DNA of 7,546 nt from positions 1 to 7,546 of the forward strand of contig JACQEH010000042.1 of NCBI GenBank assembly GCA_016200675.1, written 5' to 3'. Position 1 is the first letter of the stretch, and the number at the start of each line of letters is the position of its first letter. The stretch is from Chloroflexota bacterium. Lineage in GTDB: Bacteria > Chloroflexota > Limnocylindria > Limnocylindrales > CSP1-4. Positions 1-6,656 of this stretch are shown piece after piece. The translations under genes were made by a program, and so were the position numbers. The notes below the pieces were generated by a model. It had not been told where the DNA came from and ran no database searches. It worked only from the letters and a program-made list of their open reading frames with translations.

Positions 1-1102
1 CGCCGCGGCGCAGGCGCCTCAGGTCGTCGTCGCTCAGGTGCTCGACCATCTGGAGCAGCCGGGGATCGCGTCCGAAGAAGTGCTCGCGGATGTAGGCGCC
101 GGTCTCGATCGAGTAGCGCTGCCACTCGCCGTCGACCGTGTCGTTCATCGCGTCCACCAGCACGCCCTCGTAGTCCTGGGCCAGCAGGGCGTCCCATTCG
201 CGCGCCCACAGCACCTTGATCACGTTCCAGCCCGCGCCGGTGAAGACCGCTTCCAGCTCCTGGACGATCTTGCCGTTGCCGCGCACCGGGCCGTCGAGGC
301 GCTGGAGGTTGCAGTTGACGACGAAGGTCAGGTTGTCGAGGCCCTCGCGGGCGGCGACGTGGAGGGCCCCGAGGGCCTCGGGCTCGTCCGTCTCGCCGTC
401 GCCGAGGAAGGCCCAGACCCGCGACTTCGAGGTGTCGAGGAGGCCGCGGTTGGCGAGGTAGCGGTTGAAGCGGGCCTGGTAGATGGCCGAGATCGGGCCG
501 AGGCCCATGGAGACCGTCGGGAACTCCCAGAAGTCGGGCATGAGTCGGGGATGCGGGTACGACGAGAGGCCGTCCTGAGGCGGCGTCTCGCGCCGGAAGT
601 GGTCGAGCTGGCCCTCGCTGATCCGGCCCTCCAGGAAGGCCCGGGCGTAGATGCCCGGCGCCGCGTGGCCCTGGTAGAAGACCTGGTCACCCGGCCCGTC
701 GCCGTCCTTGCCCCGGAAGAAGTGGTTGAAGCCGACCTCGTAGAGCGTGGCCGCCGAGGCGTACGTGGCGAGGTGGCCGCCGATGCCCGCGTAGCTCGTG
801 TTGGCCCGCAGGACCATCGCCACGGCGTTCCAGCGGATGAGGCGACGGATGCGCCGCTCGAGCTGCTCGTCGCCGGGGAAGAACGGCTCCTGCTCCGGGC
901 TGATGGTGTTGATGTAGCGGGTGTTCGTGAGGGGCGGCAGGCCGACCTGCAGCTGGCGCGCCCGCTTGAGGAGCTTGAAGAGGAGGAACCGGGCGCGGCT
1001 CTCGCCCTCGTCCTCGACGACCTGGTCGAGGGACTCGATCCACTCGCCGGTCTCGCTCTCGTCGATGTCGGGGAGCTGGTGCTTGAACTCGTCGACGTAC
1101 AT
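1..1102 (-). CDS. aceE: Pyruvate dehydrogenase E1 component, homodimeric type (N-terminal part, cut by window edge)
   Basis: This is the thiamine-diphosphate-dependent E1 subunit of the pyruvate dehydrogenase complex, which decarboxylates pyruvate and passes the acetyl group to the lipoyl arm of E2. The 367 visible codons align by eye along their length with the N-terminal half of E. coli AceE. Matching segments include YINTI near residue 63, LERRIR near 81, GGH (H110), QGH (H146), SSYPHPRLMPDFW near 180-192 and PTVSMGLGPI near 195-204. The ThDP/Mg motif is GDGETDEPE at 234-242, followed about 30 residues later by NCNLQRLDGP (N265 and Q267 in the metal-ligand positions). HFFG lies near 341-344. 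The family is about 880-920 residues, so some 500 are missing beyond the left edge. The ATG at 1102 gives the expected N-terminus and sits 7 bases after a TACCCT element, suggesting a leaderless mRNA. The gene is 141 bp downstream of gatD on the same strand but probably has its own promoter. Confidence 0.96.
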   Translation of the reverse strand, partial: MYVDEFKHQLPDIDESETGEWIESLDQVVEDEGESRARFLLFKLLKRARQLQVGLPPLTNTRYINTISPEQEPFFPGDEQLERRIRRLIRWNAVAMVLRANTSYAGIGGHLATYASAATLYEVGFNHFFRGKDGDGPGDQVFYQGHAAPGIYARAFLEGRISEGQLDHFRRETPPQDGLSSYPHPRLMPDFWEFPTVSMGLGPISAIYQARFNRYLANRGLLDTSKSRVWAFLGDGETDEPEALGALHVAAREGLDNLTFVVNCNLQRLDGPVRGNGKIVQELEAVFTGAGWNVIKVLWAREWDALLAQDYEGVLVDAMNDTVDGEWQRYSIETGAYIREHFFGRDPRLLQMVEHLSDDDLRRLRRG

Positions 1103-1109
1103 CCGCCGA

Positions 1110-1120
1110 AGGGTAGCCCA
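1110..1120 (-). promoter_or_regulatory. Probable leaderless promoter -10 element of aceE
   Basis: Read on the minus strand this is TGGGCTACCCT, an extended TANNNT-type -10 box. Seven bases separate it from the aceE ATG at 1102, so transcription would begin at or next to the A of the start codon. No Shine-Dalgarno sequence lies upstream of that ATG. I could not find a convincing -35 hexamer at 16-18 bp spacing. The element matches the box before pncA (3792-3802) at 8 of 11 bases, with the same placement relative to the start codon. Confidence 0.5.
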
Positions 1121-1200
1121 GGCGGCCCCGGGCCGCGTCGCGGCACGGTCGCGTCGACGTTGCGGAACGGTCGAAATTCGCGTCCGACGAGGCCTGGAGC

Positions 1201-1222
1201 CGGGCGATGCCGATGGCGCCCG
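1201..1222 (-). terminator. Weak GC hairpin after gatD (possible terminator)
   Basis: CGGGCG and CGCCCG form 6-bp complementary arms around a 10-base loop, starting about 22 bases past the gatD stop codon. An alternative fold nests a GCC/GGC pairing inside a shorter outer stem. No T-run follows, so it is not a classical intrinsic terminator. It could help end the murT-gatD transcript before the separate aceE promoter, but the structure is modest for such GC-rich DNA. Confidence 0.22.
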
Positions 1223-1243
1223 ATCAGCGATCCCGGCAGAAGG

Positions 1244-2146
1244 TCAGGCCGACGGTCCCAGCAGGCTGCCGACCCGGTCGACCAGCCGGCGGAGCGGCGA
1301 GGCGGCCCCGGCCGGTCTCCGCAGGGCGAGCCAATGGTCGGCAAAGGCCGCGTGGGCCGCCCACTCCGACCGGTCGTCGAGCGGCGCGAGCTCGCTGACT
1401 CCCCGCCGTCGCAGGGCGCTGAGGATCACGAAGTCGGCCAGGTGCGGGTTCCGCGGCATGACCGGTCCATGGAGATACGTCCCGATGCGAAGGCCGGCCA
1501 TTCCGGCGTCCCCCGGCATGGCCAGGAAGCCCTCCCGGCCGCGACCGTCGTTGCCATTCCCGACGACGACGCTCCCGAGGTCCCGGGCGCCCGGCCCGAG
1601 GACGGTCTGGCCGCTGTGATTCTCGAATCCCACGAGCTCGGCGGCCGCCCCTCGGTGGCCCGCGCGCTCGGCGGAGGCGCGCCCCAGCTCGGCGATGGGC
1701 GATCCGTCGGGAAGCTGCACGACCACCCCGCCCACCGCCCGCTCGCTGTCCGCGCCCGCGGATGTCTCGACATCCAGCAGCCCGGGGCCCACCAGATCCC
1801 CGACCAACGGCGACCGGTAGTCGTGCCCCAGGTTCTGGTACCCGCCGCAGACCGCCACCAGCGAGGCGCCGCCGGCCACGGTGTCGCGGAGCGGGACGGC
1901 GAGGCGCTCCAGCCCGCGGGCGACGGCGACCTGCTGTCGATCCTGGCCACCGCCGATGAACACGATGTCGGCGTCGGCCAGGGCCCGCCCGTCGTCGGCC
2001 CCGGCAGCCCGCACGTCGACCTCGAAGCCTCGCCACCGGCAGCGCTGGGCGAGGACTCGGACATTGCCGCTGTCCCCGTACAGGTTGAGCAGGTCCGGGA
2101 AGAGGTGGACGACCACGACTGGCGGGCCCGACGTCACGCGGTTCAC
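1244..2146 (-). CDS. gatD: Lipid II isoglutaminyl synthase, glutaminase subunit GatD
   Basis: This is the class-I (CobB/CobQ-like) glutamine amidotransferase subunit that releases ammonia from glutamine for MurT, which amidates the D-glutamate of lipid II. In the 300-residue product, the family opening HLFPDLLNLYGDSGN is at 14-28, GGGQD at 65-69, the nucleophile C100 in VCGGYQNLG, FENHSGQT at 174-181, GNGN at 196-199 and the catalytic H226 in GTYLHGPVMPRNP. The chosen start is the GTG at 2146, whose last two bases begin the murT TGA (GTGA overlap), a typical coupled arrangement; a second in-frame GTG at 2137 is possible. There is no Shine-Dalgarno site, consistent with translational coupling. 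The protein is longer than the roughly 240-260 residues of Firmicute GatD. The extra length is an Ala/Gly/Arg-rich loop around 149-170 and a tail after about residue 248. Confidence 0.93.
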   Translation of the reverse strand: MNRVTSGPPVVVVHLFPDLLNLYGDSGNVRVLAQRCRWRGFEVDVRAAGADDGRALADADIVFIGGGQDRQQVAVARGLERLAVPLRDTVAGGASLVAVCGGYQNLGHDYRSPLVGDLVGPGLLDVETSAGADSERAVGGVVVQLPDGSPIAELGRASAERAGHRGAAAELVGFENHSGQTVLGPGARDLGSVVVGNGNDGRGREGFLAMPGDAGMAGLRIGTYLHGPVMPRNPHLADFVILSALRRRGVSELAPLDDRSEWAAHAAFADHWLALRRPAGAASPLRRLVDRVGSLLGPSA

Positions 2147-3585
2147 AGGGGCATGGCCGAGGTGAGCGACTTCGACGCCAGCTCCGCGCGGAGGGCGATC
2201 ATCGCCGTGTAGGTCGCGGCGACCACGCAGGTCGCCCCGACAGGGGTGGCCGCGATCGCCCACTGGAGGCCCATCGCCGGCGAGTCGGCCATCCCGAGGT
2301 AGCCGGGGATGGCACCGCCATTCTCCCCCACGAGCAGGTACTTGAGGCGGACCTCGAAGTCGAGACCCGGGCGTCCGGCGATCACGAACGAGCGGCCCCG
2401 GACCAGGCGCGTCGGGTCGACGTCCCAGTACCAGGACACGTCACGACCATCCTGGTGGTTGTCGCTGAAGACGAGCAGGACGCAGGGCACCTCCGCCGGG
2501 CGAGCACCGGCGATCAACTGGGCGAGCTCACCGAGGCTGGCCGGGTTCTTGATCAGGGCGAGGACGACGCGCCGCCCTTCGATGTCGAGCTCCTCGAACC
2601 GGGCGAACGGGACGGACAGGCCGGCGAGCGCGGCCACGGCCTGGGCGGGCTGGACGCCGAGCGCGGCGGCGGCGGCGACGGCGGCGGCGGCGTTGTAGGC
2701 GTTGCCCAGCGATGGCAGGCGGACCCCGACGCTCGCGCCGCCGGCCGGGATGCGATCGGCCATGGCTGCCCAGCCGAAGCGGAGTGTCTGGCCCGTGAAC
2801 GTCCGCTCCACGGCGTCCACCGTGATCCACGGCTGCGGCCGGCCGAAGCCGCAGGACGGGCAGCCGTAGGCGCCGAGGTGAGCGATCGAGGTCCACCGAT
2901 ACGTGAGCGCGGCGCCGCACACGGGACACCCCGAGACGTCGGTCGCCACGTGCGGCTCCCCGGCAGCCGAATCCGGGGCCCCAAGCCCGAACGAGACGGT
3001 CCGAGGCCGATCGCCGATCAGCGCCCGTTGGCGGGGATCGTCGGCACACCAGACGATGATCGTGTCCGCGGGCAGGCGCTCGAGCATCCCGGCCCAGATC
3101 CTGACGATCCGATCGGTCTCGCCGAACCGGTCGAGCTGGTCCCTGAAGAGATTGGTGAGGACGACGACGGACGCGGGAACGGCCTCGACGACGGGCGGCA
3201 GGGCGGCCTCGTCGACCTCGAGCACGGCCGTGGCCTCGGCATGACGCAGGCGGCCGCCCGCGCCCGCCTCGGCCATCAGCGTCGACGCCACCGCCTGCTG
3301 GAGGTTCGCCCCGGACCGGTTCGCGATCACGTGCCGGCCCGCGGCCGAGAGGATCCCGGCGAGGTAGTGCGCCGTGGATGTCTTGCCGTTCGTGCCCGAG
3401 ACGAGGCAGACCGACGCGAGATCCGTCGCGAGGCGCGCGGTGATGCCCGGGGCCGCGAGCTCGGCAACGTAGCCGGGGATGGCCGAGCCGCGTCGGCCGG
3501 TGGCGCGCGAGGCGCGCGCCGCGACGCGACCGACCATGACGGCGAATGCGTCGCGGGGTCGGATTCGCCTGGAGGCAGGCGACAT
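2143..3585 (-). CDS. murT: Lipid II isoglutaminyl synthase, Mur-ligase-like subunit MurT
   Basis: This Mur-ligase-type ATPase subunit activates the D-Glu carboxylate of lipid II and uses ammonia from GatD. From the ATG at 3585 (480 residues), the ATP P-loop GTNGKTST is at about 64-71, SGAN at about 91-94, EVDEA at about 123-127 and TNLFRDQLDRFGE at about 144-156. The MurT-specific Cys4 zinc ribbon has CPVC (C220, C223) and CPSC (C242, C245). NAYNAAAA lies near 295-302 in an alanine tract encoded by GCG/GCC repeats. The C-terminal DUF1727 domain contains SDNHQDGRDVSWYWD near 374-388; the family is reported to supply an acidic residue to the GatD active site from this domain. Start: the frame stays open to an ATG at 3771, but those 62 extra residues are Arg/Pro-rich and unlike MurT. 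The helix leading into GRRGSAIPG supports 3585, or possibly the ATG at 3537. gatD follows directly with a GTGA overlap. Confidence 0.94.
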   Translation of the reverse strand: MSPASRRIRPRDAFAVMVGRVAARASRATGRRGSAIPGYVAELAAPGITARLATDLASVCLVSGTNGKTSTAHYLAGILSAAGRHVIANRSGANLQQAVASTLMAEAGAGGRLRHAEATAVLEVDEAALPPVVEAVPASVVVLTNLFRDQLDRFGETDRIVRIWAGMLERLPADTIIVWCADDPRQRALIGDRPRTVSFGLGAPDSAAGEPHVATDVSGCPVCGAALTYRWTSIAHLGAYGCPSCGFGRPQPWITVDAVERTFTGQTLRFGWAAMADRIPAGGASVGVRLPSLGNAYNAAAAVAAAAALGVQPAQAVAALAGLSVPFARFEELDIEGRRVVLALIKNPASLGELAQLIAGARPAEVPCVLLVFSDNHQDGRDVSWYWDVDPTRLVRGRSFVIAGRPGLDFEVRLKYLLVGENGGAIPGYLGMADSPAMGLQWAIAATPVGATCVVAATYTAMIALRAELASKSLTSAMPL

Positions 3586-3769
3586 GGGGCGTTGCGGCGC
3601 GCGTCGTGGGTCGCGAGGTTCGAGCGGCTGAGCGATGAGGACCTCTCGGGTGGGTTGCGGCTTGGAGCGCAGGCCGAGGGGCGTTCCGGCGCGGGCTGGC
3701 GAACCTGCCCCGACCGAGCGACCATCGTCGGACGTGCGCGGCGAACTCGGCCGGCCGGCGCAGGGCGCC

Positions 3770-3775
3770 ATGCTA
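3770..3775 (-). promoter_or_regulatory. Candidate -10 element for murT-gatD
   Basis: On the minus strand this reads TAGCAT, a TANNNT hexamer. It faces away from the pncA -10 box, which lies 21 bp off, so the two would form a compact divergent promoter pair. Transcription would start near 3762-3764, which is inside the murT frame past the ATG at 3771. This argues against that distal start and implies a leader of about 180 bases before the ATG at 3585. No clear -35 is visible. Confidence 0.28.
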
Positions 3776-3791
3776 CGCGCCCCCGACGGCC

Positions 3792-3802
3792 TGTGCTAGC
3801 GT
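3792..3802 (+). promoter_or_regulatory. Probable leaderless promoter -10 element of pncA
   Basis: TGTGCTAGCGT is an extended TANNNT-type -10 box. Six bases separate it from the GTG start of pncA at 3809, so the mRNA would begin at the start codon. It matches the aceE element in sequence (8 of 11 bases) and geometry. A recognisable -35 was not found. Confidence 0.5.
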
Positions 3803-3808
3803 CGGGTC

Positions 3809-4420
3809 GTGCAGCCTTTCGACCCTCGGACGGCCCTCATCGTGGTGGATGTCCAGAACGACTTCGCCGATCCGACGGGGTCCCTCAGCGTCGCCGGCGG
3901 GGAGGCGGTGATCCCCATCGTCAATGCCACGGCCTGGGCCGCGATCCGGGCGGGCGCGTTCACGGCCTACACCCAGGACTGGCACCCAGCGCACACCCCC
4001 CACTTCGCCGAGGATGGCGGCATCTGGCCGGTCCATTGCATCGGCGGCCAGTGGGGGTCGGCCTTCCACCCGGCGCTCGAGGTCCTGGGCCCCTCGGTCC
4101 ACAAGGGCGCGAACGGCGAGGACGGCTACTCCGGCTTCACGATGCGCGATCCCGCGAGCGGGACCGAGATCCCGACCGAGATGGATGCCCTCCTCCGTGT
4201 CCGGGGCATCAGGCAGGTCGTCGTCTGCGGCCTGGCGACCGACTACTGCGTGAAGGCGACCGCGCTCGATGCCGTCCGGCTCGGCCATGCGACGGCCGTC
4301 CTCCTCGATGGGATCGCCGCCGTCGACCTCGCGCCCGGCGATGGCGAGCGGGCGCTGGCCGAGCTCGGGGCTGCGGGCATCGCCCTCGTGCGGTCGGTCG
4401 ACCTGACCGCGCGGCCCTGA
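3809..4420 (+). CDS. pncA: Nicotinamidase (isochorismatase-like hydrolase)
   Basis: This cytosolic enzyme hydrolyses nicotinamide to nicotinate and ammonia, feeding NAD salvage; the same family activates pyrazinamide. The 203-residue product has the full active site: catalytic D14 in VVDVQNDF, K99 in HKGANGEDGYSGF and C147 in CGLATDYCVKAT. The metal site is D57, H59 and H65 in TQDWHPAHTPHF plus H76 in WPVHC. The cis-peptide-type DGIAAVDL segment follows in the C-terminal third. Together these separate nicotinamidase from general isochorismatases. The GTG at 3809 gives the usual short N-terminus (MQPFDPRTALIVVD) and is placed for leaderless translation behind a TAGCGT box. The gene diverges from murT and is followed five bases later by the exonuclease gene, so the two are probably one transcript. 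Confidence 0.95.
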   Translation: MQPFDPRTALIVVDVQNDFADPTGSLSVAGGEAVIPIVNATAWAAIRAGAFTAYTQDWHPAHTPHFAEDGGIWPVHCIGGQWGSAFHPALEVLGPSVHKGANGEDGYSGFTMRDPASGTEIPTEMDALLRVRGIRQVVVCGLATDYCVKATALDAVRLGHATAVLLDGIAAVDLAPGDGERALAELGAAGIALVRSVDLTARP

Positions 4421-4425
4421 GCCTC

Positions 4426-5325
4426 GTGCGCGTCCATCTCGTCGACGCCACCTACGAGCTCTTCCGGGCCCACTACGCGCCGCGTCCGCCGGTCCTCGGA
4501 CGGGGCGGCGTCAACCTGTCTGGCGTCTCGGGGCTCGTCGACCAGCTCCTGTACCTCCTGCGCGAGTCGGGCGCCACGCACGTCGGCTGCGCCACCGACC
4601 GGGTCATCGAGTCGTTCCGGAACGACCTCTACCCCGGCTACAAGTCGTCGGCCGGGATGCCGCCCGAGCTGCTGGGCCAGTTCCCCATCGCCGAGGCGGC
4701 CATCGAGGCGCTGGGCCTGGTCCTCTGGCCGATGGTCGAGTTCGAGGCGGATGACGCGATCGCCGCCGCCTGCCGGCGCTTCGCCGCGGATCCCTCGGTC
4801 GAACGGATCTTCGTCTGCACCCCCGACAAGGACATGGCCCAGCTCGTCGAGGGCGAGCGGATCGTCCTCCTCGACCGCCGCCGGCAGATCACCTACGACG
4901 ACGCCGGGGTCCGGGCAAAGTGGGGCGTGGCGCCAGCGTCGATCCCCGACTGGCTGGCCCTCGTCGGCGATGCATCGGACGGCTTCCCGGGCCTGCCCGG
5001 CTGGGGCGCGAAGTCGGCGGCGGCCGTCCTCCTCCGCTACGACCACCTAGAGGGCATCCCGGAGAAGGCCTCGCGCTGGGACGTCCGGAGCCTCCGCGGC
5101 AGCGTGACGCTCGCGGCCACCCTGCGGGACCACTGGGACGAGGCCCTCCTGTATCGATCCCTCGCCCGCCTCAGGACGAGTGAGGATGGCGTGGACATCC
5201 CGCAGGACAGCGCGGAGGCCCTCCGCTGGCGCGGCGTGCCGGTCGATCGCTGGCGGGCCTTCTGCGACGAGTGGGGCCTCGACCGGCTGCGGGACCGACC
5301 GCATCGCTGGCGCGCGGAATCCTGA
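4426..5325 (+). CDS. Stand-alone 5'-3' exonuclease / flap endonuclease (PIN plus H3TH)
   Basis: This nuclease is related to the N-terminal 5'-nuclease domain of DNA polymerase I and to ExoIX-type proteins; it should cut 5' flaps or degrade DNA 5'-3'. In the 299-residue product all nine acidic metal ligands of the polA nuclease appear in order: D7, D58, E107, D109, D110, D134, D136, D182 and D185. Other landmarks are SFRNDLYPGYKSS at 63-75 (basic substrate-binding patch), FEADDAIAA at 106-114, TPDKDMAQL at 132-140 and the helix-3-turn-helix GDASDGFPGLPGWGAKSAA at 181-199. No polymerase domain follows. The start is the GTG at 4426, giving MRVHLVDATYELFRAHY, where D7 sits at the expected distance from the N-terminus. 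No Shine-Dalgarno site is present; translation may be coupled to pncA, whose stop ends at 4420. The gene converges on the phosphatase gene with 9 bp between stops. Confidence 0.92.
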   Translation: MRVHLVDATYELFRAHYAPRPPVLGRGGVNLSGVSGLVDQLLYLLRESGATHVGCATDRVIESFRNDLYPGYKSSAGMPPELLGQFPIAEAAIEALGLVLWPMVEFEADDAIAAACRRFAADPSVERIFVCTPDKDMAQLVEGERIVLLDRRRQITYDDAGVRAKWGVAPASIPDWLALVGDASDGFPGLPGWGAKSAAAVLLRYDHLEGIPEKASRWDVRSLRGSVTLAATLRDHWDEALLYRSLARLRTSEDGVDIPQDSAEALRWRGVPVDRWRAFCDEWGLDRLRDRPHRWRAES

Positions 5326-5334
5326 GCTGCCGGA

Positions 5335-6156
5335 TCAGGTCCCGGCGATCAGCGCCAGGAGCCGCTCCCGGTGGGCGGGCGGGGCGGCCAGGACCCCGAT
5401 CGACTTCGTCGTGGCCGCGATCCGGAACCAGGGGCCGCCGTCGAGATCGCTGACCGACGCGCCGGCCCGTTCGGCGATCAGGCCGGTCGCAGCGATGTCC
5501 CAGGTCGAGAGGCCACCCTGCTGGACGAACGCGTCGAAGCGCCCGTTCGCGACATAGGCAAGGGCAAGCGCCGCGGAGCCCATCGAGCGGGGAACGCGGA
5601 TGGCCGTGCGCACGCCGCGGGCCCGTGAGGTCGAGGACCGGCCGTTGAGGGCCATCGAGATCACGAAGTCGCTGAGCCGCTCCTTGGCCGATGCCCGGAC
5701 CTCCCGCCCGTTGAGGGTCGCCGGGCCGCTGGCCGTCGCCGCGAAGGACTCGTCACGGGTCGGATCCCGGACCACGCCGACGACCGGACGGCCATCGACA
5801 ACCAGGGCGATCGAGACGCAGAAGACGGGGATGCCGTTGGCATAGTTGATCGTCCCGTCGAGGGGATCGACGACCCACACCCGGCCGACCCCGGACGACG
5901 CGGTCTCGCCCTGGGCCGCGTCGTGTTCGCCGGTCTCCTCGGCCAGGAGCGCATCGCCGGGAAACGCCGCCCGGATCCCGTCCAGGATCAGCGCCTCGGA
6001 CAGGTGGTCGACCTCGGTGACCACGTCGCGAGCCGACTTGTAGCCGATCCGTTCGACCCGCTCGTAGCGCTCCATCTGGAGCTCGCCGGCCCGCGCCGCG
6101 AGGTCCAGGGCGACGCCCAGCTCGGACGTGTACCGCCCCCCGGGCCGTGCCGTCAC
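5335..6156 (-). CDS. Inositol monophosphatase family protein
   Basis: This is a Mg2+-dependent sugar/nucleotide phosphomonoesterase of the IMPase/FIG superfamily. In the 273-residue product, SARDVVTEVD is at 41-50, the metal ligands E73-E74 are in LLAEETGEH, D97 and D100 are in VVDPLDGTINY (95-105), and W219-D220 are in LSTWDIAATGLIAERAG. The GSAALALAYVANGRFDAF segment (193-210) is also typical. The substrate cannot be fixed from sequence: inositol-1-phosphate, histidinol phosphate, fructose-1,6-bisphosphate and NADP/PAP phosphatases share these motifs. The GTG at 6156 overlaps the upstream gene's TGA (GTGA), which fixes the start and implies translational coupling. The frame stays open far upstream, but that part is the wrong frame of the zinc-ribbon gene. 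Both the -EE- and DPLDGT motifs are intact, so it should be active. Confidence 0.93.
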   Translation of the reverse strand: MTARPGGRYTSELGVALDLAARAGELQMERYERVERIGYKSARDVVTEVDHLSEALILDGIRAAFPGDALLAEETGEHDAAQGETASSGVGRVWVVDPLDGTINYANGIPVFCVSIALVVDGRPVVGVVRDPTRDESFAATASGPATLNGREVRASAKERLSDFVISMALNGRSSTSRARGVRTAIRVPRSMGSAALALAYVANGRFDAFVQQGGLSTWDIAATGLIAERAGASVSDLDGGPWFRIAATTKSIGVLAAPPAHRERLLALIAGT

Positions 6157-6641
6157 GGCGACTGGCAGTCGACCGCGAGATCGACGGGCTGGTCTCCGAA
6201 GGCCTTGACGGTGGCGACGAAGGCGACGGTCCGTCCGGCCGGGACGTTGGGCGTCTGGATCAGCTGGGCCGGCCCGCCCGGCTCCCGGTCCGCTCCGAGC
6301 AGGCGGCACGTCGTGGCCGAGCCGTTCGTGCCCGCGTTGGTCACCGCGACCGTCACCGCGAGGCCCCCCCTCGGGGCGGCGGTCACGCCGTGGATCGCAC
6401 CACTGAAGGGGCCGATGCCCTGCATCGCCCCGCGGCCGAGGACGGCCAGGATCAGGACGAAGAGGAGGATTCCGCCGGCGGCGATGGCGTGGACCTGGGT
6501 GGCCGCGGGCTGCTTCAGGCCGAGCGGGTTGCAGTCCTCGCAGAGGGCCTCGTGGACCGGGATCGGGCGGCCACACCGGACGCAGCCGTGCGTCGGCTCG
6601 GGGCGCGTCGCGAGGGAGGTCGGGGATGTCGATGGGGTCAT
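6153..6641 (-). CDS. Zinc-ribbon, single-pass membrane protein of unknown function
   Basis: I do not recognise a named family. The 162-residue product has three visible parts. A short Thr/Ser/Pro-rich N-terminus leads into a Cys4 zinc ribbon (C20-x2-C23-x10-C34-x2-C37, in GCVRCGRPIP and LCEDCNPLG). A hydrophobic helix follows at about 51-68 (VHAIAAGGILLFVLILAV). The remaining roughly 80 residues are beta-rich: VTVAVTNAGTNGSATTCR near 96-113 and VPAGRTVAFVATVKAFG near 133-149 resemble the strands of a small immunoglobulin-like (FxLYD/CARDB-like) domain. C112 and C159 could form a disulfide outside the cell. With few charges before the helix, a ribbon-inside, beta-domain-outside topology is likely but not certain. 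It is translationally coupled to the downstream phosphatase through a GTGA overlap. The ATG at 6641 is the first start in frame; a 13-bp dyad lies just upstream and no clear Shine-Dalgarno site is present. Confidence 0.82.
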   Translation of the reverse strand: MTPSTSPTSLATRPEPTHGCVRCGRPIPVHEALCEDCNPLGLKQPAATQVHAIAAGGILLFVLILAVLGRGAMQGIGPFSGAIHGVTAAPRGGLAVTVAVTNAGTNGSATTCRLLGADREPGGPAQLIQTPNVPAGRTVAFVATVKAFGDQPVDLAVDCQSP

Positions 6642-6656
6642 GCGCCGTCGATGGTG

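Noticed and set aside
38..2212. Plus-strand open frame of more than 700 codons antisense to aceE and gatD
   Set aside because: The translation is Val/Glu/Arg/Gly-rich with no family motif. It arises because GC-rich codon use on the minus strand leaves few stops in the opposite frame; the minus-strand proteins are unambiguous.
2663..2692. GCG/CGG triplet repeat
   Set aside because: It encodes the alanine-rich helix after NAYN in MurT, a normal family feature in a high-GC genome, not an independent repeat element.
2455..4425. Long plus-strand extension in frame with the exonuclease, running antisense to murT and through pncA in another frame
   Set aside because: Only the part from 4426 is nuclease-like, and its D7 is at the normal distance from that GTG. 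The upstream part is composition-driven and overlaps two well-supported genes.
5321..5339. CCTGA/TCAGG inverted repeat spanning the convergent stop codons as a two-way terminator
   Set aside because: Three of five base pairs are just the two facing TGA stops; a 5-bp stem with a 9-base loop and no T-run is too weak to call.
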